Assembly (NCBI GenBank): GCA_038326995.1
Contig: JBBQKP010000020.1
Coordinates: 1 to 27,615, forward strand
Length of the DNA stretch: 27,615 bases
Direction: 5' to 3'
Origin: JBBQKP01 sp038326995
GTDB lineage: Bacteria > Planctomycetota > Phycisphaerae > Tepidisphaerales > Tepidisphaeraceae
Each line of letters begins with the position of its first letter. Position 1 is the first letter of the stretch. Made by a program: the position numbers and the translations under genes. The notes below the pieces were generated by a model. That model searched no databases and was not told where the DNA came from. It saw only the letters and a list, made by a program, of their open reading frames with translations. Shown piece after piece: positions 1-7,085 of this stretch.

Positions 1-261
1 CACGCCGCCGCCCGTTGCGATGATCAGAGACCTGCTCGACGCGGCACGAAGTGCGTCCCTGAGCACCCGACTTTCGAGCCTGTGAAACCACGGCTGGCCG
101 TAGCGTTTGAAAATCTCGGCAATCGACAGCCGCGCACGGTCGACGAGAATTTCATCCAGATCGATAAACCCCCGGCCCGTTGCCTGAGCCAGCGATCGGC
201 CGACGGTCGTTTTTCCGCTGCCCCGCGCGCCCAGAAGAATGATGCTTCCCTGCCTCTTCAC
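1..261 (-). CDS. aroK: Shikimate kinase (3' part cut off by the window edge)
   Basis: Shikimate kinase phosphorylates shikimate at the 3-OH with ATP in the cytoplasm (chorismate pathway). The visible 87 codons carry a Walker A loop GARGSGKTT (about residues 11-19), the DLDE segment (about 34-37) typical of the shikimate/Mg site, a FHRLES segment matching the family's F-R-x-x-E region, and GGGV at the window edge, matching the glycine-rich substrate loop. The GTG at 261 is preferred because GGAG (270-273) lies about 8 nt upstream; an in-frame GTG at 270 would overlap that site. About half of a usual 170-190 residue enzyme is present. It is last in a minus-strand run after coaX, the MnmE-like gene and the channel gene, 60 bp downstream of the channel stop. 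The identification is firm; aroK versus aroL cannot be separated. Confidence 0.9.
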   Translation of the reverse strand, partial: MKRQGSIILLGARGSGKTTVGRSLAQATGRGFIDLDEILVDRARLSIAEIFKRYGQPWFHRLESRVLRDALRAASSRSLIIATGGGV

Positions 262-321
262 AACTTGCACTCCGATGGTAATTTAAGGGCACTTGATCCA
301 CGACGACACGACCTTCTGGCG

Positions 322-1146
322 TTACTTATTGATTGGCTTCTGACCTCTCTCGTACCGATCAAGGCGCTCGCGCAAATCTCGCACGGCACCTAGAAGTTCC
401 ATCTCTGCCGCATTCAGCGTTTGCTCTTCTTCCAGCTTCGCCTGCTGCAGATTGTTGGTCACGACGGCGATGAATAAGTTGATCACCACGAACACCGCGA
501 TCACCACAAAGCTGCCGAAAAACAGCCACGCCCAAGGCTGCTCACCGATGACGGCCTTCTGCATATCCGCCCACCCTTCGAGCGTGAGCACCTGAAACAG
601 GCTGAGCAGACTCTGGCCCAGCGTGCCCCAGTTTTCCGGATCGATTTCAGAGAATTTGTAGAACCCGATGATGCCATACACATACATGAGCAGCGCCACG
701 AGCATGACGACGTGGATCATGGACGGAATGCTTTTGAGCATTGTGTTGACGATGAGCCTGAGCTCGGGATAGGCGGTGATGACGCGGAGTATTCGCAGCA
801 CCCGCGCAAGCCTTGCGACTGTGGCAAGCGGACCGGCCGAGGGCAGGAGCGACGCCGCGATGATCAGAAAATCGAACACGTTCCAACCGTCTTTGAAGAA
901 ATTCCAGAATCGCGGCCCGTACGCCAAAATTCGAATGACGATCTCCGTGACGAACGCGATTTGGAAAGCGATGTTGATCGAGTGAAGCAGCGTGCCGTAC
1001 TCCGCCATGATCGTTCGACTTGTCTCTACGCCGATCAAAACCGCGTTGATCAGGATGAGCGTCAACGTCACGCGATGAAACGCATTTGCATCGGCAATGC
1101 GTTTAAAAAACGCGAACGGCGTGGATGTGATTGGCGGTTCGATCAT
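322..1146 (-). CDS. Voltage-gated cation channel, single-domain bacterial Nav/Cav type
   Basis: A 274-residue six-segment ion channel subunit expected to form homotetramers in the inner membrane. S1 is about residues 26-43, S2 56-75 and S3 88-101. S4 is about 109-125, with Arg at every third position (R112, R115, R118, R121). S5 is 143-161 and S6 208-232. The pore loop has the filter T188-L-E-G-W-A-D194. NaChBac-type sodium channels carry TLESW, so Gly in place of Ser is notable. The tail (about 238-266) is a charged, probably coiled-coil helix, as in NavAb/NaChBac. The ATG at 1146 was chosen because similarity begins just after it; an in-frame GTG at 1203 would add 19 residues. Neither start has a clear ribosome site. 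It lies 87 bp after the MnmE-like gene. Family assignment is strong; ion selectivity is inference. Confidence 0.88.
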   Translation of the reverse strand: MIEPPITSTPFAFFKRIADANAFHRVTLTLILINAVLIGVETSRTIMAEYGTLLHSINIAFQIAFVTEIVIRILAYGPRFWNFFKDGWNVFDFLIIAASLLPSAGPLATVARLARVLRILRVITAYPELRLIVNTMLKSIPSMIHVVMLVALLMYVYGIIGFYKFSEIDPENWGTLGQSLLSLFQVLTLEGWADMQKAVIGEQPWAWLFFGSFVVIAVFVVINLFIAVVTNNLQQAKLEEEQTLNAAEMELLGAVRDLRERLDRYERGQKPINK

Positions 1147-1233
1147 GGCCAGAGCATATGAATCAGTCGATTGAAGACCACACACCGCGATTTTGCGAGA
1201 CACGAATCCACGAAACGTGCCGGGAAATGATCA

Positions 1234-2247
1234 TCACCACACGTACGCGCGCGACGTCGAAAACGCTTCGCCGAGTAGGCGTCGAAAGATGATTCGCCTC
1301 AGTTCGTCGATGCCCGTGCCCTGAAGTGCGGACACCAGCTGAAATTCGATTGACGCGTTCGACGGCATGAGGTCGGCCTTGTTCACCACGACGATTTCGG
1401 AGACTCGCGCTGTCACTGTTTTATCGCGAGTCGTGCCTCGAATTGTTTGGCCGATTATTCGGCGCTGCTCGTCGAGCGAGGTCGTCGCGTCGAGCAGTTC
1501 GATGATCAGATCGGCCGACGCGATCACGGGCTGTGCGAGTTCGATCGCGCGGCGTTCGAGGGCGTCGTCCGTCTCTCGCAGGCCGGGCGTATCGAGCAGT
1601 CGGATGACCAAACCGTCGATGTCGGCGAGGTCGCTGACGTAGTCTCGCGTCGTGCCCGGCATGTCGGCCGTGATCGTCCGCTGACGTGCGAAAAGTTGAT
1701 TGGCGAGCGAGCTTTTCCCTGCATTAGGCACGCCCACGATCGCAACGGTCGGCGGGTGTAATAGACGTTGAAGGGCTTGATCGTTCGCATCGACGTTCTC
1801 TGAATTCGCCCACGCTTTTGGCTGATTGAGCAAACATTTGAGCGCGAGACGCGTCCGGGCCAGGGGCAAAACGCGAGTCACCTTCTCATCCATTGAGTGC
1901 TGCTGCTGATCGTTCGAACTCGGAATGAATCCTTCGATACGAAGCAGCCGAACGACGGCGTCTTCGATCGCCTTCCCGCCGTGCAGCGAAATCTCCGCCG
2001 ACATTTCTGCCGGACTGCCGTTTGATTTTTCCGTCTCATTTATCACGACGATCGGATCGTCGATCACGCCCGAATCGTCGCGCAGTTCGCCGTGCGAAAA
2101 TCCATTCGAACGTCGACCTGACGACATCGCCCGCGAAAATCGGCGCGCGAGAAACTCCATCACGCCCGGCCCGGTCAGTCTTACGACCTGCAATGCCGCA
2201 GTGCCCGGCGCAGTGAGATTTTGAAATACATTTTGCGAGGTCATCAT
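1234..2247 (-). CDS. MnmE/TrmE-like GTPase, shortened and lacking the C-terminal catalytic Cys
   Basis: A 337-residue relative of the tRNA-modification GTPase MnmE (normally about 450 residues). Residues 1-100 resemble the N-terminal tetrahydrofolate-binding domain, including LHGG (88-91) for the family's GHGG. The central helical domain is reduced to about 60 residues. The G domain is complete: G1 GVPNAGKSS (172-180), G2 with PGTTRD (197-202), G3 DTPG (219-222), G4 NKAD (289-292) and G5 SA (306-307). The Asn in G1 is the residue that binds potassium in MnmE. The protein stops right after the G domain, so the C-terminal helices and the FCIGK motif with the Cys needed for tRNA modification are absent. 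The ATG at 2247 overlaps the coaX stop by one base (TAATG), implying coupled translation. An open frame continuing upstream across coaX is a reading artefact. GTPase identity is firm; retained tRNA modification is doubtful. Confidence 0.85.
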   Translation of the reverse strand: MMTSQNVFQNLTAPGTAALQVVRLTGPGVMEFLARRFSRAMSSGRRSNGFSHGELRDDSGVIDDPIVVINETEKSNGSPAEMSAEISLHGGKAIEDAVVRLLRIEGFIPSSNDQQQHSMDEKVTRVLPLARTRLALKCLLNQPKAWANSENVDANDQALQRLLHPPTVAIVGVPNAGKSSLANQLFARQRTITADMPGTTRDYVSDLADIDGLVIRLLDTPGLRETDDALERRAIELAQPVIASADLIIELLDATTSLDEQRRIIGQTIRGTTRDKTVTARVSEIVVVNKADLMPSNASIEFQLVSALQGTGIDELRRIIFRRLLGEAFSTSRAYVW

Positions 2248-3020
2248 TAAGAGCCGTGCCTGATGTGATGCTCGGAGTAGGCGAGTGCGATGCCGTAGAG
2301 TACGAGGTCGGGAGAGACCGCGTGGACGATTTCCCAGTCCGCAAAAAGGGTCGGCGCGTCGCCGCCGGTCGCGATGACTTCGGGCCAGGTGCCCTGCTCG
2401 GTCGCCCAGTATTCTGCCTGCTCCTTGACCAGGCCGTGGATCATCTGCGTGATGCCGTGTCGAATGCTGCTGGTGGTATCGGTGCCCCAATTTCCGGACG
2501 GCCGTTCGTATGCGATGTCGGGCAGCGACGCGGTTCCTTCGTGCAAAGCGCGGAGCATAAGCGCGACGCCCGGGGCGATCGTCCCGCCGACCAGTTGGCC
2601 CTTGTCGTCGACGAGATTGACGGTGATGCAGGTCCCGGCATCGACGACGACGCACGCCTTGCCAAGCTGTTCGAACGCCGCCGCCGCCGCAAGAGCGCGG
2701 TCGATGCCGGTCTTTGTCGGCTCTCGCGTCGCGAGTTTGATGGGCAGGTCCAGATCTTTTCCGACCCACTGCACGTGCTGTTTCGAGTGGCTGAAAACGA
2801 GCCGGTCGATCTCAGAATTGGCGAGCGGCACGACGCTGGCGGCGGCGATTTCTACGTCGCCCACCGCGCTGGATTTCGCCCACGCCGCCTTGATCAGCCG
2901 ATCGACTTCCGCCGCGTCTGCTCGATCGCACCGATGCACTTCCAAAAGTTCGCCCGACGTAAACGATGCGACCTGCACGCGTGAATTTCCGACCGCGATC
3001 GCGACAAGATTGATCTCCAT
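2247..3020 (-). CDS. coaX: Type III pantothenate kinase (CoaX family), first motif altered
   Basis: Type III PanK converts pantothenate and ATP to 4'-phosphopantothenate, the first step of CoA synthesis. The 257 residues match the usual length. Motifs seen: VAIAVGNS at 6-13 (family: hDVGNT), TGIDR at 104-108 with the catalytic Asp, VDAGTCITVN at 126-135, GGTIAPG at 145-151 and ATGG near residue 217. In the first motif the conserved Asp, which helps position ATP and metal, is Ala9. The ATG at 3020 is chosen because the N-terminal beta strand starts there; the frame is open upstream to a GTG at 3143, but that segment is not family-like. No Shine-Dalgarno is visible. It is first in the minus-strand run, joined to the GTPase gene by TAATG. 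The family is clear; full activity is uncertain because of the missing Asp. Confidence 0.87.
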   Translation of the reverse strand: MEINLVAIAVGNSRVQVASFTSGELLEVHRCDRADAAEVDRLIKAAWAKSSAVGDVEIAAASVVPLANSEIDRLVFSHSKQHVQWVGKDLDLPIKLATREPTKTGIDRALAAAAAFEQLGKACVVVDAGTCITVNLVDDKGQLVGGTIAPGVALMLRALHEGTASLPDIAYERPSGNWGTDTTSSIRHGITQMIHGLVKEQAEYWATEQGTWPEVIATGGDAPTLFADWEIVHAVSPDLVLYGIALAYSEHHIRHGS

Positions 3021-3621
3021 TCGACGAGTGTAGGGAGGAACGCCGAAAGAGGACAGCGGACGGAGGTGAACCGCCGCGACCGCCGTTTTGCGCTGTTTTT
3101 CGATGTTTTGCATGGTTTTACCCCCGGCCGCACGTTTTTTCACGATGTTTTCACAGGCTTCTTGTACGCCTGTATTTCTATAAGTCTATTTCCATGTTGT
3201 ACTTGCGATAATCCTTGATGAGGTCGACTGGTGATTTGTACGCACTTTGAGTTCGAGTTTCGCGACGATGTGCTTCCTTCTGTCGACCGAAATTGCATCT
3301 CCCGCATAGCCGTCAGCTTGCTGGCGCTTCATCCGACCCGGCCTGCACATCAAGCGCCAGCAAGTTCGCGGCTACGCGAGGTCATACGTCGAATGAATGG
3401 TGAGACTGGAATCGTCGACCTATGACTGACCTTCGCGCTATGCGATTGGCGTATCGCGCCTCGCACACACCGGCGAAGCGCTATCAACGAATGAAAGAAG
3501 CCTGAGTTTCATACCCAGCAATCCGAGTTCGCCGGAGACGACTTTTCACGAGAGTTGATAGTGGATGGTCGATGATGGATAGTTCACGAAGGTGCGGCGA
3601 AGCAGTCGCACTAAAAAGCCC
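3021..3621. other. Divergent intergenic region (601 bp) between coaX and the FliN-like gene
   Basis: No convincing gene is seen. The region holds a 6-bp inverted repeat ACAGGC/GCCTGT (3153-3173) upstream of coaX and the long inverted repeat at 3307-3374. Promoters for coaX (leftward) and the FliN-like gene (rightward) should lie here, but no clear -35/-10 pair could be picked out. A 64-codon plus-strand frame at 3231-3425 runs straight through the inverted repeat and is judged spurious. Confidence 0.6.
3307..3374. repeat. Long inverted repeat (13-bp perfect inner stem, 6-bp outer stem)
   Basis: The inner arms CTTGCTGGCGCTT (3317-3329) and AAGCGCCAGCAAG (3352-3364) are perfect reverse complements around a 22-nt loop. 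The outer arms TAGCCG (3307-3312) and CGGCTA (3369-3374) extend the stem after a short unpaired bulge. There is no T-run on either side, so it does not look like an intrinsic terminator. From general familiarity it resembles dispersed 'tagccg...cttgctggcg' repeats of planctomycete genomes; it occurs once here. Confidence 0.8.
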
Positions 3622-3924
3622 ATGGCCATTCTCACGAATCAAATCGCCGCCGTCCCCACCGCACTAGAACTGCAGCGGTTGATGCGAATTCAAGTGCCGG
3701 TGATCGTCAAACTCGCAGAGCGCCGAATCAACGTGAACGAGGTTCTGAAACTCGCGGCCGGTTCGATCATCGAATTTCCAAAGGCCAGCGACGACCCGAT
3801 GGAACTCATGATCAACAACCGCACGATCGGCACGGGCGTCGCGGTGAAGGTGGGCGAGAATTTCGGAATCCGCATTTCTCAGATCGGCGATCCGAGGTCG
3901 ATTATCGAAGCGCTGGGTGGCTGA
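3622..3924 (+). CDS. SpoA-domain protein, FliN-like (flagellar switch / type III C-ring family)
   Basis: A 100-residue protein made almost entirely of one SpoA (FliM/FliN C-terminal) domain. It shows the usual pattern of a hydrophobic strand RIQVPVIVKLAERRINVNE (about 22-40), the LKLAAGSIIEF turn (about 42-52), DPMELMINN, then GTGVAVKVGENFGIRISQI near the C-terminus. In FliN this domain forms the bottom of the C-ring and binds phospho-CheY/FliH; in type III secretion it is SctQ. No other flagellar or secretion gene lies nearby. The ATG at 3622 is chosen because family similarity starts just after it; an in-frame GTG 30 bp upstream is possible. No strong ribosome site is visible. dapB follows after about 60 bp in the same direction and may be co-transcribed. 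Confidence 0.8.
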   Translation: MAILTNQIAAVPTALELQRLMRIQVPVIVKLAERRINVNEVLKLAAGSIIEFPKASDDPMELMINNRTIGTGVAVKVGENFGIRISQIGDPRSIIEALGG

Positions 3925-3987
3925 TTTGGGTAGACGATTTGGGTGGGTGTTTCTTCGCAAACTTTCAACTCTTCACTTGGAGCCATC

Positions 3988-4779
3988 TTGCCCCTCGACA
4001 TTGCCATCACCGGAGCAACAGGCCGAATGGGCCGACGCCTGATTTCGATTGCGCGTGAAAGCGAGGAATTTAACATCGTGGCCGCGCTGGTTCGGCCCGG
4101 CCATGCGAAGCTGGGCGTTGATGCGGGCGAAGCCGTCGATCACCCTTCTCTTGGCGTCGTGCTGAAGGCGGAGCTGGACGTGAGGCCCGACGTCTTGATC
4201 GATTTTAGTACGCCCGATGCGCTCTCTCACTGGGCCAGCGTGTGCATCAATAATCGAATTCCGCTTTTCACGGGCACGACGGGTTTGGGGCAAACGCACG
4301 AGGCGGTTTTGAGCGAGGCGGCACTGGATATTGCGGTGCTTCATGCGACGAACACGTCGGTGGGCGTGGCGGTGCTGAATCGCGTCGCGGCCGAGATGAC
4401 AAGGCTATTGGGCGGGGACTACGACATTGAAATCGTAGAGCAGCACCATCGCCATAAGAAGGATGCGCCCAGCGGAACGGCCGCGACGCTAGCCAGGCGA
4501 TTGCTCGACGCGACCGACCGTTCGCCGCGCGATCTCAAGTATGGACGACACACCGAAAGCGAACGCCGACTGCAGAGCAGCATCGGTATTCACTCGCTTC
4601 GCATGGGCGACGTCATCGGCACGCACACGGTTCACTTTGCCGGCGAGGGCGAGCGTCTGGAAATCTCGCACGTCGCCACCAATCGCGACACGTTCGTTCG
4701 CGGGGCACTTCGCGGGGCGGCATGGCTCGCGGGCAAACCCGCCCGACGGTATACAATCGAAGATGTGCTGGGGATTTAG
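3988..4779 (+). CDS. dapB: 4-hydroxy-tetrahydrodipicolinate reductase
   Basis: DapB reduces hydroxy-tetrahydrodipicolinate with NAD(P)H in the diaminopimelate/lysine pathway, so it supplies peptidoglycan and lysine precursors. The 263 residues include the nucleotide-binding loop GATGRMG (9-15), DFSTPDA (72-78), FTGTTGL (94-100), ATNTSVGV (120-127), and the catalytic/substrate segment EQHHRHKKDAPSGTA (151-165) with the His pair and Lys. Downstream come RMGDVIGTHTVHF and the C-terminal helix. The TTG at 3988 is preferred: GGAG at 3979-3982 lies 5 nt before it and the protein then starts MPLDIAITGATGRMG as in the family. A GTG at 3943 would add a non-conserved 15-residue leader. Confidence 0.95.
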   Translation: MPLDIAITGATGRMGRRLISIARESEEFNIVAALVRPGHAKLGVDAGEAVDHPSLGVVLKAELDVRPDVLIDFSTPDALSHWASVCINNRIPLFTGTTGLGQTHEAVLSEAALDIAVLHATNTSVGVAVLNRVAAEMTRLLGGDYDIEIVEQHHRHKKDAPSGTAATLARRLLDATDRSPRDLKYGRHTESERRLQSSIGIHSLRMGDVIGTHTVHFAGEGERLEISHVATNRDTFVRGALRGAAWLAGKPARRYTIEDVLGI

Positions 4780-4843
4780 CGGTAACGAAGCAGAGTCGTA
4801 GTGAATTGAGCGTGCGGGCGTGTTTTCAGATTGGTGGGAAACT

Positions 4844-4859
4844 GGGCCGCGAGCGGCCC
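4844..4859. repeat. Short GC-rich hairpin after dapB
   Basis: GGGCCGC-GA-GCGGCCC is a perfect 7-bp inverted repeat 64 bp after the dapB stop. There is no T-run on either side, so a rho-independent terminator role is only a possibility. The rest of 4780-4963 shows no gene. Confidence 0.4.
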
Positions 4860-4963
4860 GGCTAACCGATCTTGTTTACGTTGCGAATTGTGAAAACGTC
4901 GCCCGTCAATCCAGACGTACAGACACAATGCTCCTAAATCCACGATCGCGAAATATCAAAAAC

Positions 4964-5049
4964 GGAGAGGCAGGGATTCGAACCCTGGATACACTTTCAT
5001 GTATACAGCATTTCCAGTGCTGCTCCTTCGGCCACTCGGACACCTCTCC
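4964..5049 (-). tRNA. tRNA-Ser, anticodon GGA
   Basis: Read on the minus strand, the 86-nt segment starts GGAGAGG and ends CCTCTCC, a perfect 7-bp acceptor stem. The anticodon loop CTGGAAA sits between CAGCA and TGCTG arms and gives anticodon GGA (decoding UCC/UCU). A long variable arm (TATACA...TGTATC) and the GGTTCGAATCC T-arm are typical of serine tRNAs. CCA is not encoded (GTTTT follows). A tandem 13-bp direct repeat lies just upstream at 5059-5084. Confidence 0.96.
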
Positions 5050-5058
5050 AGTAACAGG

Positions 5059-5084
5059 CGATCGCATCAGTCGATCGCATCAGT
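5059..5084. repeat. Tandem 13-bp direct repeat upstream of tRNA-Ser
   Basis: CGATCGCATCAGT occurs twice in a row (5059-5071 and 5072-5084), followed by a partial third copy (CGATC). It starts 10 bp upstream of the tRNA 5' end, where the tRNA promoter would be, and 68 bp before the start of the oppositely directed TPR gene. Confidence 0.8.
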
Positions 5085-5151
5085 CGATCACGTCGGGCAA
5101 AGCGTTCTATTTCGCAAACGCCAGCCTCGCGATAATCTTCATCTCTACACC

Positions 5152-6432
5152 ATGGTCAAGCTCCTTCGACATCTTCGGCCATTTTTCGCTCTATCAATCG
5201 TCATGACCTGCGTTTTGACAATTTGGCCGACGCAGGCTCATGCCAGTGCGAATGCAGTCACTGGTTTAGACGGCCTGACTGAAAAAGAGGCACAGGATCG
5301 GCTCGATTCGCTGCGACGAAGCAGTGCGAATCTGGAAGACCTTTCACGGATCGTGACGCAATACGAACGCTTCGTCGAGCAGGTAAAGGGAACAAACGTT
5401 TTGGAGATCGCCCGCGCCGATCTTGATCTTTGGCGCAGCAGACTTGATCGCGGTGCGGTTCGGAGCAATGGGCAATGGATGTTCCCCGAAGATCTCGAAT
5501 TAAATAGTCGCGAAGCAACTGACCTTGCGCTTCAGGCCCGGCTACAGCTTTTTGACGGACAACCGGATCAGGCGGCCGAGATGATCGAACAGGCCATCTT
5601 GCTCGACCCAAAGTGCATCGCGGCGAACTACATTCGCGGCGTGATGGTCGCGGACACTTTGCCGCAAGAAGCAGTGCGGTGTTTTGAAATTGTCCGAGAA
5701 TCAGCACCGGACCACGCGCCGACCTTGAACAATCTGGCGGCGATGTACATCAAACTTGAGAAACCTCAACTGGCGACGATCGCGATGAATCAGGCACTGC
5801 AGGCCGCGCCGGGCGTTCGCGTGCTTATTGACAACGCCAGAGAGTTGTCCGTGCTTTTGCCAAAGCAGGTGAGTGAATCGAGCAGCGGGCAGGAGATGAT
5901 GCGGCAACTTGCGGAGCAAGAAGCACAGTTGGCGTTGAAGCTCGCGGAACGCGGACTGGTGCGGGTCGGCGCGACGTGGATCGATCAGGCCGTCGCGAAG
6001 ATTTCGGAAGACGATCACGCCGCGGCAGTTAAGCAGACGAGGCCGAGTCGCGTGCGGCTCAACGAGATCGACGCCCGATCCGCCGTGCTTCGGCAGGAGA
6101 TTCGCGACAATCTCGATCTGCTCAGGCTCATCGAGCGCGACACGCGTGCGGCAAGTCGTTCGACATTTCCCGATACCTATTACGCGCTGCTCGCACGGAA
6201 CAATGAGCTGCGTTCAACGCTCCGCGAAAACGGGCTGCAAGTCGAACAACTCCGGACTGATCTTGGGGCCATCGAATCAAGCAAGGCCGACAAAGGATTT
6301 TCAGGAAAGCTTCGCATCATTGGCGAGGACGGAATTCCAGTGCCGATCGGCTTCGAGTCGTCCGCGGCAACAACGCGCCCGTCGACAACACACCCGTCGA
6401 CTGCTCCGTCCATTCCTGCCTCACTTGAGTGA
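5152..6432 (+). CDS. Secreted or periplasmic TPR-repeat protein of unknown function
   Basis: A 426-residue protein. Residues 1-31 look like a Sec signal peptide: basic start MVKLLRHLR, hydrophobic core FFALSIVMTCVLTIW and an AHA cleavage site. About residues 120-225 contain three TPR-like helix pairs, for example QPDQAAEMIEQAILLDP and DHAPTLNNLAAMYIKLEKP. Residues about 245-410 are predicted mostly helical and charged, suggesting coiled coil. The tail is rich in Thr, Ser and Pro (ATTRPSTTHPSTAPS), as in flexible extracellular linkers. The ATG at 5152 is chosen because it starts the signal peptide; earlier in-frame starts would run into the antisense of tRNA-Ser. No ribosome site is visible. 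TPRs mediate protein-protein contact; no specific partner can be named. Confidence 0.75.
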   Translation: MVKLLRHLRPFFALSIVMTCVLTIWPTQAHASANAVTGLDGLTEKEAQDRLDSLRRSSANLEDLSRIVTQYERFVEQVKGTNVLEIARADLDLWRSRLDRGAVRSNGQWMFPEDLELNSREATDLALQARLQLFDGQPDQAAEMIEQAILLDPKCIAANYIRGVMVADTLPQEAVRCFEIVRESAPDHAPTLNNLAAMYIKLEKPQLATIAMNQALQAAPGVRVLIDNARELSVLLPKQVSESSSGQEMMRQLAEQEAQLALKLAERGLVRVGATWIDQAVAKISEDDHAAAVKQTRPSRVRLNEIDARSAVLRQEIRDNLDLLRLIERDTRAASRSTFPDTYYALLARNNELRSTLRENGLQVEQLRTDLGAIESSKADKGFSGKLRIIGEDGIPVPIGFESSAATTRPSTTHPSTAPSIPASLE

Positions 6433-6485
6433 TTTAATTGAAATGGGGGTCTTGCGCGACTCCGGGTTTGAGTGGACAAAGTTTC

Positions 6486-6581
6486 GGTGGCTCAGGTCTC
6501 CGACCTGTGTCTCGCGATGCGACCTACTCATTGCACATATCAAATACAAAAGACGAGCACAGGACAGAGTCCTGTGCCACC
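6486..6581. repeat. Palindrome pair, outward-facing units of the GGTGGC..CAGGTC family
   Basis: Unit 1 (6486-6509) reads GGTGGCTCAGGTC-TCC-GACCTGTG. Unit 2 (6558-6581) is inverted: CACAGGAC-AGA-GTCCTGTG followed by CCACC. The two units lie about 48 bp apart with GGTGGC and GCCACC at the outer ends, an arrangement like REP/BIME pairs. Relatives occur at 8431-8489 and 13693-13733. The region 6433-6671 holds no other feature. Confidence 0.85.
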
Positions 6582-6671
6582 GACAGACTTCCAAACTGAC
6601 CCGTCAATTTCGTTATGCCGAAGCACTAAACGCGTCTTCTACAGACCGAGCTTTGGCCTGCACCAACACAA

Positions 6672-6923
6672 CTAAACCTGCGCGACGTGAAAGAGCGCGT
6701 CGGGAAGATCGACGTCGAGCGTTTCTTCAACGCAATGAGCGTCCACGTACAGCCTGGCTTCGGCCCGGCGTGCTTCGAGAACCACATGTAGCGATTCGCG
6801 GAGCAGCGTCCTGCATTCATCAATGGTTCGGCCGCGACACACCGTGCCCGGCACCTCCTCGACCCAACCAACGACGGTGCCGTCCGGGCGCTCTTTAAAG
6901 ATCGAGTGGAATGACGACTTCAT
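6672..6923 (-). CDS. HicB-like protein without a visible HicA partner
   Basis: An 83-residue protein resembling the HicB antitoxin fold: a first strand SFHSIFKERPDGTVVGWVEEVPG (2-24), then VCRGRTIDECRTLLRESLHVVLE (28-50), matching the pattern 'dG.wva..pelpG....G.t.eEa..nl.eal'. In HicAB, HicB neutralises the HicA mRNA interferase and often carries a C-terminal DNA-binding domain. Here the C-terminal part is short (YVDAHCVEETLDVDLPDAL) and shows no helix-turn-helix. No HicA-like reading frame (about 60 residues with a Gly-Ser-His motif) is seen on either side. The start ATG at 6923 has no clear ribosome site. It may be a solitary HicB-fold regulator or a relic. Confidence 0.68.
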   Translation of the reverse strand: MKSSFHSIFKERPDGTVVGWVEEVPGTVCRGRTIDECRTLLRESLHVVLEARRAEARLYVDAHCVEETLDVDLPDALFHVAQV

Positions 6924-7085
6924 AGGCTTTTAGTTGAGACCCAAAAGGCCGAATCGTCAAGTCAATATTGCGTAGGCGTCAGATGTTTTTTACGTCGCGC
7001 TATCGGGTCTTGTCCGCTTGATCGCCCTTCGCTCAGATGACGACGCTGTTGATTTACCGGCCCACTCGACGAAACTTCGCTCGCG

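Noticed and set aside
2248..2769. N-terminal extension of the MnmE-like gene into a 511-residue protein
   Set aside because: The extra part is Arg/Gly-rich nonsense antisense to no family and lies in another frame inside coaX; the TAATG start at 2247 fits MnmE.
3231..3425. 64-codon plus-strand frame in the coaX/FliN-like gap
   Set aside because: It runs through the inverted repeat and shows no recognisable protein pattern or ribosome site.
6146..6898. 250-codon plus-strand frame spanning the TPR gene end, palindromes and the HicB region
   Set aside because: Arg/Pro/Ser-rich composition, crosses repeats and overlaps better genes; judged a shadow.
6924..7085. hicA upstream of the HicB-like gene
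   Set aside because: No minus-strand frame with HicA-like Gly-Ser-His pattern was found.
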